Shown here: positions 29,039-39,192 of the stretch, piece after piece
Numbering within the stretch: the stretch's first letter is position 1
Layout: each line of letters starts with the position of its first letter
Source of the DNA: Acinetobacter sp. TGL-Y2
GTDB taxonomy: Bacteria; Pseudomonadota; Gammaproteobacteria; Pseudomonadales; Moraxellaceae
Reading direction: 5' to 3'
DNA: 64,000 nt
Assembly: GCF_001612555.1 (NCBI RefSeq)
Contig: NZ_CP015110.1
Span: forward strand, 2,108,001 to 2,172,000
Made by a program: the position numbers and the translations under genes
The notes under the pieces: generated by a model
Databases searched by the model: none
What the model was told of the DNA's origin: nothing
What the model saw: the letters and a program-made list of their open reading frames with translations, nothing else

Positions 29039-29971
29039 ATGGCTAAAAATCAAGAAATTGCTCGTCAAGCACTGAGTGACCAGGCAGCTCGCCAACTCGC
29101 CAATGCAACCAAGACGGTTCCACAGCTTGCCACCATAACCCCTCGTTGGCTGACACATTTGCTTCAATGGACCCCCGTTGAAGCAGGTATCTACCGTGTG
29201 AATAAAGTCAGTAATACCGATGATATTCAAGTGGCATGTACGCAACGTGATGAAGCAACGCTTCCTCAAACCTTCGTGGATTACGAGGTTAATCCAAGAG
29301 AATATTTTTTAAATGGCGTTTCAACAGTTCTCGATATTCATACTCGTGTTTCTGATTTGTATAGCAGCCCACATGATCAAATCAAAGAACAGTTACGTCT
29401 GACCATTGAAACCATTAAAGAACGTCAAGAAAGTGAACTGATCAATAATCCTGAATATGGATTATTGGCCAGTGTGGCAGATGAACAGCGCATTTCAACA
29501 TTGACTGGTGCACCAACGCCTGATGACTTGGATGACCTGCTTAGAAAAGTATGGAAAGAACCTGGTTTTTTCTTGGCGCATCCTGATGCAATTGCTGCAT
29601 TTGGTCGTGAATGTACACGTCGTGGTGTTCCCCCCCCTACTGTCAGTTTATTTGGTTCTCAGTTCATTACATGGCGCGGTATTCCCCTCATTCCATCGAA
29701 TAAAATTCCTGTGGAAGGTGGTAAAACCAAAATCATTCTTTTACGTGTCGGTGAAAAACGTCAAGGCATCGTCGGCTTATTTCAACCTGGTTTAGCAGGC
29801 GAACAAGCACCTGGACTTTCCGTGCGCTTCATGGGGATTAACCATAATGCAATTTCATCATATTTAATCTCATTATATTGCTCACTCGCTGTATTAACAG
29901 ACGATGCTTTGGCTGTTTTAGACGATGTAGAGGTTGATAAATACCATGACTATCCAACAAACTACAAATAA
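29039..29971 (+). CDS. Family 2A encapsulin shell protein (SrpI-type)
   Basis: A 310-residue HK97-fold shell protein. The diagnostic blocks of the SrpI/family 2A group are visible: PRWLTHLLQWTPVEAGIYRVNKV near 36-58, VDYEVNPREYFLNGVSTVLDIHTRVSDLY, and the long E-loop and A-domain segment around PPPTVSLFGSQFITWRGIPLIPS. Known members form 60-subunit (T=1) compartments of about 25 nm that enclose a cysteine desulfurase and have been linked to sulfur storage. Here the next gene is that cargo, with the start 26 bases inside the end of this one, so translation is coupled. There is no cyclic-nucleotide domain, which separates it from family 2B. Confidence 0.95.
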   Translation: MAKNQEIARQALSDQAARQLANATKTVPQLATITPRWLTHLLQWTPVEAGIYRVNKVSNTDDIQVACTQRDEATLPQTFVDYEVNPREYFLNGVSTVLDIHTRVSDLYSSPHDQIKEQLRLTIETIKERQESELINNPEYGLLASVADEQRISTLTGAPTPDDLDDLLRKVWKEPGFFLAHPDAIAAFGRECTRRGVPPPTVSLFGSQFITWRGIPLIPSNKIPVEGGKTKIILLRVGEKRQGIVGLFQPGLAGEQAPGLSVRFMGINHNAISSYLISLYCSLAVLTDDALAVLDDVEVDKYHDYPTNYK

Positions 29972-31964
29972 TTCACCTTTGTCTTCAACGCCCAGTCTAG
30001 ATGTGAACAGCGTACCGTCACATTCAGGCTTGGATGAAGCTACTTTGACCCGTTTGGCAGCAGAATTTTTTTCTGCTTTGCCTAATCAAACCGCTCAAGG
30101 CTTAAATTTCGATTTACCGAATGAACCCATTACACATCCACCCCAGCCTAAAGATCCATTTTTAGGCTTGTCCGGGCGCATTCCAAGTATTGCTCATCAG
30201 CAACAGTTAAATCCTGATTTTAATCAGCAATACGTCAATCCGATTTCAGATCATCCTGAAAGACGTATTGCTTCTTCATTACCCATTATTGGTGGTGCTC
30301 ATCAGCCAGATCCATTTTCTGCTGTTTCACCTGTGCAGAACTTAGCTCAAAGTAATTTAACTCAAAGTAACAATGGTATAGAAAATAGCCCAGCAAGAAG
30401 TCCAAGCAATCCTTCAAACCATTCCCAAGCTGCTGAATGGACTTCTGAACAATCACCTTTTTATTTCTTGAACCTTGGATCCTCAGAATCTACATCAATT
30501 CCTGTTGATCCATTCATACATAGCAATCGTCAAAATAAAAATCCCTTTGCATTTGGTGATTTTCATATTATTGAAGATCAACGTATCCAATCAGCATCAG
30601 TGGATAAAAATGAAAAACCACATTCAACAGCATCTGGTTTTTACTTTTTGAATGATCCTTTTGTTGAAAGTGCTTATGCAGCACCTAAACATACGGCTCA
30701 AATTCCATTTCCTCACCAATCGTATCAACCTATTGATATTCATCGTATCCGCAAGGATTTTCCAATTTTAGATGAACGTATCAATGGTAAACCTTTGGTG
30801 TGGTTTGATAATGCAGCAACCACACATAAACCTTTGGCAGTGATTGAGCGAATTGGTCATTTTTATCAACATGAAAATTCAAATATTCATCGTGCAGCGC
30901 ATGAATTGGCTGCACGAGCGACTGATGCCTATGAACATGCACGAAATGTGGTGGCAAGATTTATTGGTGCGCCATCTGCATCGAACATCATTTTTGTGCG
31001 TGGTACGACTGAAGGGATTAATCTGATTGCTAAATCTTGGGGCAAACAGAATATTCAAGCTGGGGATGAAATTATTGTCTCACACTTGGAGCATCACGCT
31101 AATATTGTTCCTTGGTTCCAATTGAGTCAGGAAACTGGTGCAAAATTACGTGTGATCCCAGTTGATGATACGGGTCAAATCAAAATTGAGGAGTTTATTA
31201 AATTACTCAATCCTAAAACTAAATTGGTTTCAATCACCCAAGTTTCTAATGCATTAGGTACGATTACACCCACTGAAGAAATCATTGCCTTAGCACATGC
31301 AGCAGGTGTACGCGTATTGATTGATGGTGCTCAATCCGTTTCTCATATGCCAACCAATGTGAGTGCCTTGGATGCAGACTTCTTTGTCTTCTCAGGTCAT
31401 AAAGTCTTTGGGCCAACTGGTATTGGCGCTGTTTATGCGAAAGCTGAATTACTTGAGTCTATGCCTGTTTGGGAAGGCGGCGGTAATATGATCGAAGATG
31501 TAACCTTTGAAAATGTCACTTATCAACCAGCTCCAAATAAGTTTGAAGCTGGAACAGGAAATATTGCGGATGCTGTAGGGCTTGGTGCAGCACTTGAATA
31601 TGTAGAAAATATTGGCATTCACAATATTGCACGTTATGAACATGATTTATTAGATTATGGTCAGAATGCCTTGAGTGGTGTTTCAGGATTACGTTTGATT
31701 GGAACAGCTGTAAACAAAGCCAGTGTAATGTCATTTACTTTAGAAGGTTATGAAACTGAAGAAGTGGGTAAAATTCTGAACCAGTATGGTATTGCGGTTC
31801 GCACAGGTCATCATTGTGCGCAGCCTATTTTACGACGCTTTGGTGTTGAACGAACTGTACGTCCTTCACTTGCGTTCTATAACACGTACGAAGAAATAGA
31901 TTCATTGATCTCTGTATTACATCAATTGCGTAGAGTTAAGCCACTGAGATCAGCTCGAAACTAA
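29946..31964 (+). CDS. Encapsulated cysteine desulfurase (SufS-type cargo)
   Basis: A 672-residue protein. Residues 1-~255 are Pro/Ser/Asn/Gln-rich and predicted disordered; 265-672 are a group II (SufS-like) cysteine desulfurase with the PLP lysine in SGHK (Lys486) and the persulfide cysteine in RTGHHCAQP (Cys624). It converts cysteine to alanine and enzyme-bound persulfide. The long N-terminal tail is the cargo-loading domain of family 2A systems; it holds two FYFLN motifs (172-176, 232-236), four DPF and one NPF. No sufBCD genes are nearby, arguing against a Suf role. The ATG at 29946 overlaps the shell gene; the in-frame TTG at 29934 is less likely. Confidence 0.95.
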   Translation: MTIQQTTNNSPLSSTPSLDVNSVPSHSGLDEATLTRLAAEFFSALPNQTAQGLNFDLPNEPITHPPQPKDPFLGLSGRIPSIAHQQQLNPDFNQQYVNPISDHPERRIASSLPIIGGAHQPDPFSAVSPVQNLAQSNLTQSNNGIENSPARSPSNPSNHSQAAEWTSEQSPFYFLNLGSSESTSIPVDPFIHSNRQNKNPFAFGDFHIIEDQRIQSASVDKNEKPHSTASGFYFLNDPFVESAYAAPKHTAQIPFPHQSYQPIDIHRIRKDFPILDERINGKPLVWFDNAATTHKPLAVIERIGHFYQHENSNIHRAAHELAARATDAYEHARNVVARFIGAPSASNIIFVRGTTEGINLIAKSWGKQNIQAGDEIIVSHLEHHANIVPWFQLSQETGAKLRVIPVDDTGQIKIEEFIKLLNPKTKLVSITQVSNALGTITPTEEIIALAHAAGVRVLIDGAQSVSHMPTNVSALDADFFVFSGHKVFGPTGIGAVYAKAELLESMPVWEGGGNMIEDVTFENVTYQPAPNKFEAGTGNIADAVGLGAALEYVENIGIHNIARYEHDLLDYGQNALSGVSGLRLIGTAVNKASVMSFTLEGYETEEVGKILNQYGIAVRTGHHCAQPILRRFGVERTVRPSLAFYNTYEEIDSLISVLHQLRRVKPLRSARN

Positions 31965-31994
31965 AAAACTTTAGTTATCCAAAAATTGTACTGA

Positions 31995-32033
31995 GAATGA
32001 AATGTCATTGAATATGGCATTTCATTCATTTTT
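31995..32033 (+). terminator. Terminator of the encapsulin operon
   Basis: GAATGAAATG / CATTTCATTC stem with a 13-base loop, followed by ATTTTTAA. Confidence 0.65.
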
Positions 32034-32534
32034 AATTATTATTTTAATCCAAACATTTTTTGCCTTACTCTCATTGTAAAAATTTTAGCACTCATCTGCT
32101 TAAACAAATCACCGACTTTTGATCACCGATCTTTTTCACAAAGGGGTTTAATTGTTCTTTGTTTGAAATTGTTTTTATTTGAAAAAGTAGTGCGGGTTAA
32201 AACCAATACTGAAAGAGAACTAATTTAGTTAATGCGCATGGTCCTAAAAATTTAAATCTCAAAATAAAATAGAATATTTATCAGAAGTTTTTAAAGTTTT
32301 ACTACTTTTCTTTAATTTCAGTGACTTCAATTATAATGACTTGAACCTTAGTGAATTTAATTTTATTGACTTTAAATTTCAAAAAAACTATTGATCAAAT
32401 TAGGATTATTCAACCGAAATAACCATTCAATACACAGAAAATTCGTATTGGGGAATATAAAAACAGATTGAGTAGTGATCAACTTAATATCCTATTAATA
32501 TTTTATTTTGTTATGCGCCTTTCAATGTCAAACA
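32034..32534. other. AT-rich gap after the encapsulin operon
   Basis: About 500 bases with no gene. It contains a run of degenerate 15-bp repeats described separately. Nothing else stands out. Confidence 0.5.
32307..32381. repeat. Degenerate 15-bp tandem repeat, five copies
   Basis: Five adjacent 15-base units beginning at 32307, 32322, 32337, 32352 and 32367. Consensus roughly TGACTTNAATTTNAG; best pairs share 9-11 of 15 positions. Confidence 0.6.
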
Positions 32535-32560
32535 TAAAAAGGCAACTCTAAGTTGCCTTG
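32535..32560 (-). terminator. Terminator of the yhfA-like gene
   Basis: On the minus strand AAGGCAACT TAG AGTTGCCTT, then TTTT. Follows the OsmC-family gene. Confidence 0.85.
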
Positions 32561-32576
32561 AAAAAGTCATGCTCAT

Positions 32577-32999
32577 TTATTCAGCTTCAACAATCTCAAA
32601 ATCGTGGGTGATTTCAACACCACCATCCGATAACATTTTGCTGGCCGAGCAATATTTTTCAGCAGAAAGCTCAACCGCTTTAGCGACTTGCTTTTCTTTT
32701 ACTGATTTACCTGTGACTACAAAATGTAAATGAATTTTAGTGAACACCGCAGGAACTGTGTCAGCGCGATCAGCTTTGAGCTGACAAATCACACCCGTCA
32801 CATCTTGGCGCGATTTCTTTAAAATAGTCACAATATCAAAGGACGCACACCCCCCAAGTCCCATTAATATCAGCTCCATGGGACGTGGTCCACGGTTCTC
32901 ACCACCATAGGCTTCAGCACCATCCATGACAATCTGGTGACCGCTCTCTGATTTTGCTTCAAAAGCAACATTCTCTAACCAATGTACGCTGGTATGCAT
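32577..32999 (-). CDS. OsmC-family protein (YhfA-like)
   Basis: A 140-residue OsmC/Ohr-fold protein. The two conserved cysteines are in GLGGCAS and EKYCSASKML, as expected for thiol peroxidase-type members. It is closest in layout to E. coli YhfA, and the context supports this: it is divergent from a crp-type regulator, the same arrangement as yhfA-crp in enterobacteria. Function of YhfA is unknown; OsmC relatives reduce organic hydroperoxides. Confidence 0.9.
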   Translation of the reverse strand: MHTSVHWLENVAFEAKSESGHQIVMDGAEAYGGENRGPRPMELILMGLGGCASFDIVTILKKSRQDVTGVICQLKADRADTVPAVFTKIHLHFVVTGKSVKEKQVAKAVELSAEKYCSASKMLSDGGVEITHDFEIVEAE

Positions 33000-33149
33000 T
33001 GCAACTACCTAAAAAAAGCTATAAATTTACGAAGTACTGTACATTAGCATAAATAGAGATGATAAGGAATTTCATCTCTTCTGCGTCTATGTGAAACATT
33101 CATTTAGATCAGATGATCTAGTAATTATCCTAATCGGAATTTAAAAAGC

Positions 33150-33863
33150 ATGACTTCTACTTTTTCACAACTGAGTACAGATGCTTTGTCACCAGGTCAA
33201 CTACCTGAATCTGTCAAAGCTTTACTTAAGCGCGCCCACATCAATCGCTTCCCAAAACGCACACCTATTATTGATGCTGGCACGGAGTCGAAATCTCTGT
33301 ATCTAATTTTAAAAGGGTCGGTATCGATTATTTTACGTGAAGATGATGACCGTGAAATTGTTGTTGCATATTTGAACCCTGGGGACTTTTTTGGCGAAAT
33401 GGGATTATTTGAGACCAACCCACAACGTACTGCGGAAGTAAGAACTCGCGACGTTTGTGAGATTGCTGAAATCTCATATGCAAATTTCCACGAAGTAAGC
33501 AAACAATATCCTGATTTGAGCTACGCTGTGTTCGCTCAGCTGGTTCGCCGCCTGAAAAACACCACACGTAAAGTGACTGACTTAGCGTTCATTGATGTTT
33601 CAGGTCGTATTGCACGTTGTCTAATTGATCTGTCAGGTCAGCCTGAAGCAATGATCCTCCCGAATGGTCGTCAAATCCGTATTACGCGTCAAGAAATTGG
33701 TCGTATTGTGGGATGTTCACGTGAAATGGTCGGCCGTGTTCTAAAAACGCTTGAAGAGCAAGGCATGATCGAAACTGATGGTAAAGCCATTCTGATCTTT
33801 GATGTGTCATTAGATGCTGTAAATGCAGTGGAAGAAGACTCCACAACCAAAGATGACGAATAA
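33150..33863 (+). CDS. crp: cAMP receptor protein (Crp/Vfr type)
   Basis: A 237-residue CRP/FNR-family transcription factor. The cyclic-nucleotide pocket motif GEMGLF (82-87) and the following RTA (93-95) are those of true cAMP-binding CRP/Vfr. The dimer helix runs about 122-150, and the helix-turn-helix is at 180-201 with the recognition helix CSREMVGR, which matches the CRP TGTGA-reading RExxxR pattern. No FNR-type cysteines. The N-terminus is about 20 residues and the C-terminus about 15 residues longer than E. coli CRP. Divergent from the yhfA-like gene; the 150 bases between would hold both promoters. Confidence 0.93.
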   Translation: MTSTFSQLSTDALSPGQLPESVKALLKRAHINRFPKRTPIIDAGTESKSLYLILKGSVSIILREDDDREIVVAYLNPGDFFGEMGLFETNPQRTAEVRTRDVCEIAEISYANFHEVSKQYPDLSYAVFAQLVRRLKNTTRKVTDLAFIDVSGRIARCLIDLSGQPEAMILPNGRQIRITRQEIGRIVGCSREMVGRVLKTLEEQGMIETDGKAILIFDVSLDAVNAVEEDSTTKDDE

Positions 33864-33878
33864 TCTTTACTAAAAGAT

Positions 33879-33917
33879 GAGCAAAAGCAAATCTTCGGGT
33901 TTGTTTTTTTGCTTTTA
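33879..33917 (+). terminator. Possible crp terminator
   Basis: Imperfect stem around AGCAAAAGCAAATC...GTTTGTTTTTTTGCT, T-rich. Pairing is weaker than the other terminators listed. Confidence 0.45.
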
Positions 33918-34021
33918 TTCTTTGTGTATAAGTTTTCTACTAATCGGCATGTACCCAAAAAGCCCAACTCCGTTACTATAGTCTCATGATTCACATCACA
34001 ATATAAGAAGGATGCAGCCAG

Positions 34022-35071
34022 ATGCAATTTAAGCCATTAGGACAGACAGGTATTTTGGTTCCAGAGATTTGCTTAGGTACGATGACGTTTGGTGAACAAA
34101 ACACCCAAGCCCAAGCATTTGAGCAACTCGAATATGCTTTGGGTCGAGGATTAAATTTTTGGGACACCGCAGAGATGTATCCCGTTCCACCTAAACCTGA
34201 AACACAAGGGGCGACTGAGGCCATTTTAGGCAATTGGATTGCACAGCGCGGTCAGCGTGAAGAACTCTTTATCGCCTCTAAAATTGCAGGCCCTTCACAA
34301 GGCGGTAGTCATATTCGTGACGGTCAAACGCAATTTACAGTCACAGAGATCAGTTCAGCGATTGACGGTTCGCTTAAACGCTTACACAGCGATTATATCG
34401 ACCTGTATCAGTTACATTGGCCACAGCGTCCAACCAACTACTTTGGACAACTCGGTTATGGTAATGCGCAGTCTAAAAAATCACAGAATGTCACCGCTTT
34501 AGAAGAAACACTTTCTGCCTTACATGATGAAATCAAGCGGGGTCGCATTCGCTATATTGGTTTATCCAATGAAACCCCGTGGGGCACCATGAAATTTTTA
34601 CAGCTTGCAGAAAAGCTCGGACTGGAAAAATTTGTGTCTGTTCAAAATCCATATAACTTACTTAATCGTACCTATGAAATTGGCATGTCTGAAATTGCGC
34701 ATTATGAAGGTGTCGGACTACTCGCTTACTCACCGCTTGCTTTTGGATATTTGAGTGGGAAATTTCGTGATGGTGCACGTCCTGCTGATGCGCGCGTTAC
34801 ACTGTATAGCCGTTTTAGCCGCTATAGCAACCCTGAAAGCGAATGGGCAACCGAGCAATATGCATTATTGGCAGAAAAACATGGTCTAAGTTTAACGCAA
34901 TTGTCTTTGGCATTTATCAAACAACAGTTCTTCGTGAGTTCTACTATTATTGGTGCAACCAATTTGGATCAACTTAAAGAAAATATTGATGCTTTCGAGG
35001 TCAACTTAACTGAAGATATTTTAAAAGAAATTGATGCGATTCATCAGCAACAACCCAATCCTGCACCTTAA
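34022..35071 (+). CDS. tas: NADP(H)-dependent aldo/keto reductase (Tas type)
   Basis: A 349-residue aldo/keto reductase of the Tas subgroup, very close to E. coli Tas in length (346) and in LGTMTFGEQN, AEMYPVPPKPETQG, LYQLHWPQRPTNYFG and QNPYNLLNR. The catalytic Tyr (EMYP), Lys (ASKIAGPS) and His (LHWPQ) are intact. E. coli Tas was found by complementing a tyrosine auxotroph, but its natural substrate is not known. Monocistronic. Confidence 0.93.
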   Translation: MQFKPLGQTGILVPEICLGTMTFGEQNTQAQAFEQLEYALGRGLNFWDTAEMYPVPPKPETQGATEAILGNWIAQRGQREELFIASKIAGPSQGGSHIRDGQTQFTVTEISSAIDGSLKRLHSDYIDLYQLHWPQRPTNYFGQLGYGNAQSKKSQNVTALEETLSALHDEIKRGRIRYIGLSNETPWGTMKFLQLAEKLGLEKFVSVQNPYNLLNRTYEIGMSEIAHYEGVGLLAYSPLAFGYLSGKFRDGARPADARVTLYSRFSRYSNPESEWATEQYALLAEKHGLSLTQLSLAFIKQQFFVSSTIIGATNLDQLKENIDAFEVNLTEDILKEIDAIHQQQPNPAP

Positions 35072-35103
35072 AACAATTTAAAGCACAGCTTTAAATTGTT
35101 TTA
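35070..35103 (+). terminator. Terminator after tas
   Basis: AAAACAATTTAAAGC ACA GCTTTAAATTGTTTT, 15-bp perfect stem beginning at the tas stop. Confidence 0.7.
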
Positions 35104-35134
35104 AATAAATCGATATCCAGTTTAAAACTATGAG

Positions 35135-35164
35135 AAAAAAAAGGATACATATGCATCCTTTTTG
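35135..35164 (-). terminator. Terminator of the M48 protease gene
   Basis: AAAAAGGAT / ATCCTTTTT with an 8-base loop and a long T-run on the minus strand. Confidence 0.85.
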
Positions 35165-35198
35165 ATTTCTTAGACAATCTAAGCAACTTTAACAAGCC

Positions 35199-35975
35199 TT
35201 AACGCTGTTTATAAATCGCTTGTGCCGCCGGTAAATTTTTACGCATTGCTTCAATACGCTGACTATTTGATGGATGCGTAGACAAGAATGCTGAACCACC
35301 ACCGCCTTCTTGTTTATTCATTTTTTGCCATAATGTAATTGCCGCCTGAGGATCATAACCAGAACGCGCCATCAACATTAAACCACCTTGGTCAGCACGA
35401 CTTTCCAAATTACGTGAATACGGCAAGCCAATACCAATTTGGCTACCGAGCTGCGCAGCAGCTGAACCCAATTGTCCAACATTACTGCCCGCATAGCTTA
35501 GACCTACGTTTAGAGCCAAATCTGTCAATGCTTGCGCACCGATCTTGCTTTTTGCATGCTCTTCTAACGCATGCACCATTTCATGCCCCATGATCGCTGC
35601 GATTTCAGCATCGGTTAGACCCAGTTTGGTCACAATACCCGTATAGAATACAACCTTACCACCTGGTGCAACATATGCGTTTACCGTGTCTGCCTTAAGC
35701 ACTGCAAGCTGCCAATTGAACTTAGTGCCTGTTTGGTTCATCAAATCGGCTTGCGGCTTCAGACGATTAAATACAGTATTAATACGCTTATATGTTGAAG
35801 ATGATGTATCTAGAGTACCTTTGCTTTTTGCTTCTTGAACCGTTTTGTTAAAACCGTCAGATGCCACGACATTGAGAGACGCTGTATCAGCCCCCGCTAG
35901 GCTTGCAACTGTTGAGCAACCTGTCACTGTTAACATACTCGTTGCACACAGCGTAAGAAGTAGTTTGTTTTTCAT
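35199..35975 (-). CDS. M48-family metalloprotease lipoprotein
   Basis: A 258-residue peptidase M48 (LoiP/YcaL-like). The signal peptide ends in lipobox VTGC, with the acylated cysteine at residue 20. The zinc site is HEMVH (His131, Glu132, His135) with a glutamate further on in the NLESRAD segment as third ligand. Lipoproteins of this family degrade misfolded outer-membrane or periplasmic proteins. The ATG at 35975 is preceded by a GGAG site and starts the signal peptide properly; the longer frame would put CSGENI before it. Monocistronic. Confidence 0.92.
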   Translation of the reverse strand: MKNKLLLTLCATSMLTVTGCSTVASLAGADTASLNVVASDGFNKTVQEAKSKGTLDTSSSTYKRINTVFNRLKPQADLMNQTGTKFNWQLAVLKADTVNAYVAPGGKVVFYTGIVTKLGLTDAEIAAIMGHEMVHALEEHAKSKIGAQALTDLALNVGLSYAGSNVGQLGSAAAQLGSQIGIGLPYSRNLESRADQGGLMLMARSGYDPQAAITLWQKMNKQEGGGGSAFLSTHPSNSQRIEAMRKNLPAAQAIYKQR

Positions 35976-36087
35976 TATATTTTCTCCACTACACAAGAAT
36001 CAGATTATTTATTCAAATGGATTATATTCAATTGATTTCACAGATGAAATCTCAATTTAGATTATTTCATAGGAATTATGTAATTCG

Positions 36088-36420
36088 TTAAATTTTTAAA
36101 AATTGTACTGCCAGCCAGTACAGTAAGCACAGCACACTCAAGACAAAATAGAAATGCGCAATCGGTTCAATTTTCTGCTCAATATTTTCACTTTTTCTTT
36201 TATAAAATAAATAGCCATTTTGGATCAAGATCAAAGGCACTAAAATACAAGCAATGATCACAGACAGCCCAATTAAAGCCTGATAAATCAAAGCAGGATC
36301 ACTGGTTTGCTCTTTGATAATAATCATCGCGATGGTGGGTGCCCCACCCATGGCAAAAAGTGATGAATAAAAAATGGTATTTGAAATATTTTTTTGCATC
36401 CGCTGCATCATCTCTTTCAT
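36088..36420 (-). CDS. Small membrane protein of unknown function
   Basis: A 110-residue protein with three predicted transmembrane helices (about 15-35, 46-70, 88-107) and a charged loop KRKSENIEQKIEP between the second and third. The N-terminus is Met-rich and amphipathic. No family recognised. It lies between the M48 protease and purA on the same strand and is downstream of the purA terminator, so it should have its own promoter. Confidence 0.65.
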   Translation of the reverse strand: MKEMMQRMQKNISNTIFYSSLFAMGGAPTIAMIIIKEQTSDPALIYQALIGLSVIIACILVPLILIQNGYLFYKRKSENIEQKIEPIAHFYFVLSVLCLLYWLAVQFLKI

Positions 36421-36512
36421 TTTTGTTTCTGATCTATTCTATTGTAGCAAGTCCTTATGCAGATCAGCATGATGATCCTTGCAACTTTAGTCTGTGCTTC
36501 ATTTTTTTAAAG

Positions 36513-36546
36513 CAAAAAAAGCCCCGCATAAAGCGAGGCTTTTATA
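36513..36546 (-). terminator. purA terminator
   Basis: AAAGCCTCGC / GCGGGGCTTT on the minus strand (one G-T wobble), then TTTTTG. Just past the purA stop. Confidence 0.85.
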
Positions 36547-36565
36547 TTCGTTACCGAGTGATTAA

Positions 36566-37900
<1,335 letters not shown>

Positions 37901-37956
37901 TCATGCTGTTAAAATTGAAGAACTTAACTTGTCTAAAACCAAACAAATTTAAGTGA

Positions 37957-39123
37957 TTAAATCTTTTCGACTGTCCACTCACCTTGCGTCTTCACCAATT
38001 GGTGTGTTGCATAAGGAATTGAGTTTAAATCATCATTACCCAAAAGCTGGATAACGCTTAAACCTTGACGACGTATTGCTGCTATTGCTTGAACCAGATC
38101 TATATCTAGTCCCTTCGGTGCAACAATCACCGCTTTTTGAATAAATTGACCTGCGCTGAGCGCAAATAAATCGCAAGAAAAACCTGTGGCAGGACGCGCA
38201 CGCCCAAAGTGCTCACCAATACCGTCATAGCGACCACCTTGAGCCAGCGGTGCTGCACGATTTGGTGCATATACAGCGTACATTAAGCCTGTGTGATAAT
38301 GGTAAGAACGCAGTTCAACCACATCTATACCAATATGTAATTTCGGCCAGCGTGCTTGAATTTGAGCTTGGGTGGTTTGCACTACTTCAAAAGCTTGCTT
38401 AAACGCAGCATCTGCCCAGATTTCAGTACTTAAATTGGCTTGCAATGCATCAAGATCACTGGCATAACGACCTAAAGCAAAGAAGTCAGCACCAAACTTT
38501 AATTCTTGTGTAAATTCTGCAAGTTCTGGCAGTGCTTTACGTTGGTACAAATCTGAAAGATGCGCTTCAGTGTCTTTATTCAAGCCGGCATGTTTCACCA
38601 AGCTACGGAATAAACCCACATGACCTAAGTCTAAATGAATACCTTCTGCAAACCCTGCTGTTTCCAGCAAGCTCAACATCACATCGACCATTTCAACATC
38701 AGCATCAATACTGTCTGAACCAAATAGCTCTGCGCCGAGTTGTAGCGGTGCACGCGTGGTATTGAAACCTCGTGGCTTAGTATGTAACACCGTACCCGCG
38801 TAGCAATAACGTGCCACACCTTCGACTGGATGTACATGTGCATCGATACGTGCCACTTGTGGTGTCATATCGGCACGCACACCGAGTAAACGACCAGATA
38901 ACTGATCGATCACTTTAAAGGTGGCTAAGTCTAAATCTTGATTCGATTCTGAAAGAGAAGATAGAGATTCGATGTATTCGATAAATGGTGTGTACACCAA
39001 TTGATAACCTCGAGTTGCGAGGAAATTCAATGCGTCACGGCGCAAAGTTTCGATTACTTGCGCCTGTTCTGGTAATACATCAGCTACACCATCAGGTAAT
39101 AACCATGTCTCTGAAATGGGCAT
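37957..39123 (-). CDS. hisZ: ATP phosphoribosyltransferase regulatory subunit HisZ
   Basis: A 388-residue protein of class II tRNA-synthetase fold related to HisRS but lacking its catalytic function. It pairs with short-form HisG to catalyse and control the first step of histidine synthesis. LLPDGVADVLPEQA at the start, RADMTPQVARIDAH (motif 2 equivalent) and GGRYDGIGEHFGRARPATGFS (motif 3 equivalent) are recognisable. The HisRS anticodon-binding domain is reduced to a short C-terminal piece. It implies a short HisG elsewhere. The 5' leader holds two hairpins, described separately. Confidence 0.93.
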   Translation of the reverse strand: MPISETWLLPDGVADVLPEQAQVIETLRRDALNFLATRGYQLVYTPFIEYIESLSSLSESNQDLDLATFKVIDQLSGRLLGVRADMTPQVARIDAHVHPVEGVARYCYAGTVLHTKPRGFNTTRAPLQLGAELFGSDSIDADVEMVDVMLSLLETAGFAEGIHLDLGHVGLFRSLVKHAGLNKDTEAHLSDLYQRKALPELAEFTQELKFGADFFALGRYASDLDALQANLSTEIWADAAFKQAFEVVQTTQAQIQARWPKLHIGIDVVELRSYHYHTGLMYAVYAPNRAAPLAQGGRYDGIGEHFGRARPATGFSCDLFALSAGQFIQKAVIVAPKGLDIDLVQAIAAIRRQGLSVIQLLGNDDLNSIPYATHQLVKTQGEWTVEKI

Positions 39124-39163
39124 GTTGTAAACCTAAATCCTGTCAGTGCGGAACGAATCCGCA

Positions 39164-39190
39164 TAAAAAAATCGGGAACACACCCGATTT
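39164..39190 (-). terminator. Terminator-like hairpin in the hisZ leader
   Basis: On the minus strand AAATCGGG TGTGTT CCCGATTT followed by TTTT, ending 40 bases before the hisZ ATG. A second hairpin TGCGGA TTCGT TCCGCA (39147-39163) follows directly. Confidence 0.7.
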
Positions 39191-39192
39191 CT

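Noticed and set aside
29039..29971. Shell gene as a remnant phage capsid
   Set aside because: HK97-like fold, but no phage neighbours; the overlap with a desulfurase cargo and family 2A blocks identify an encapsulin.
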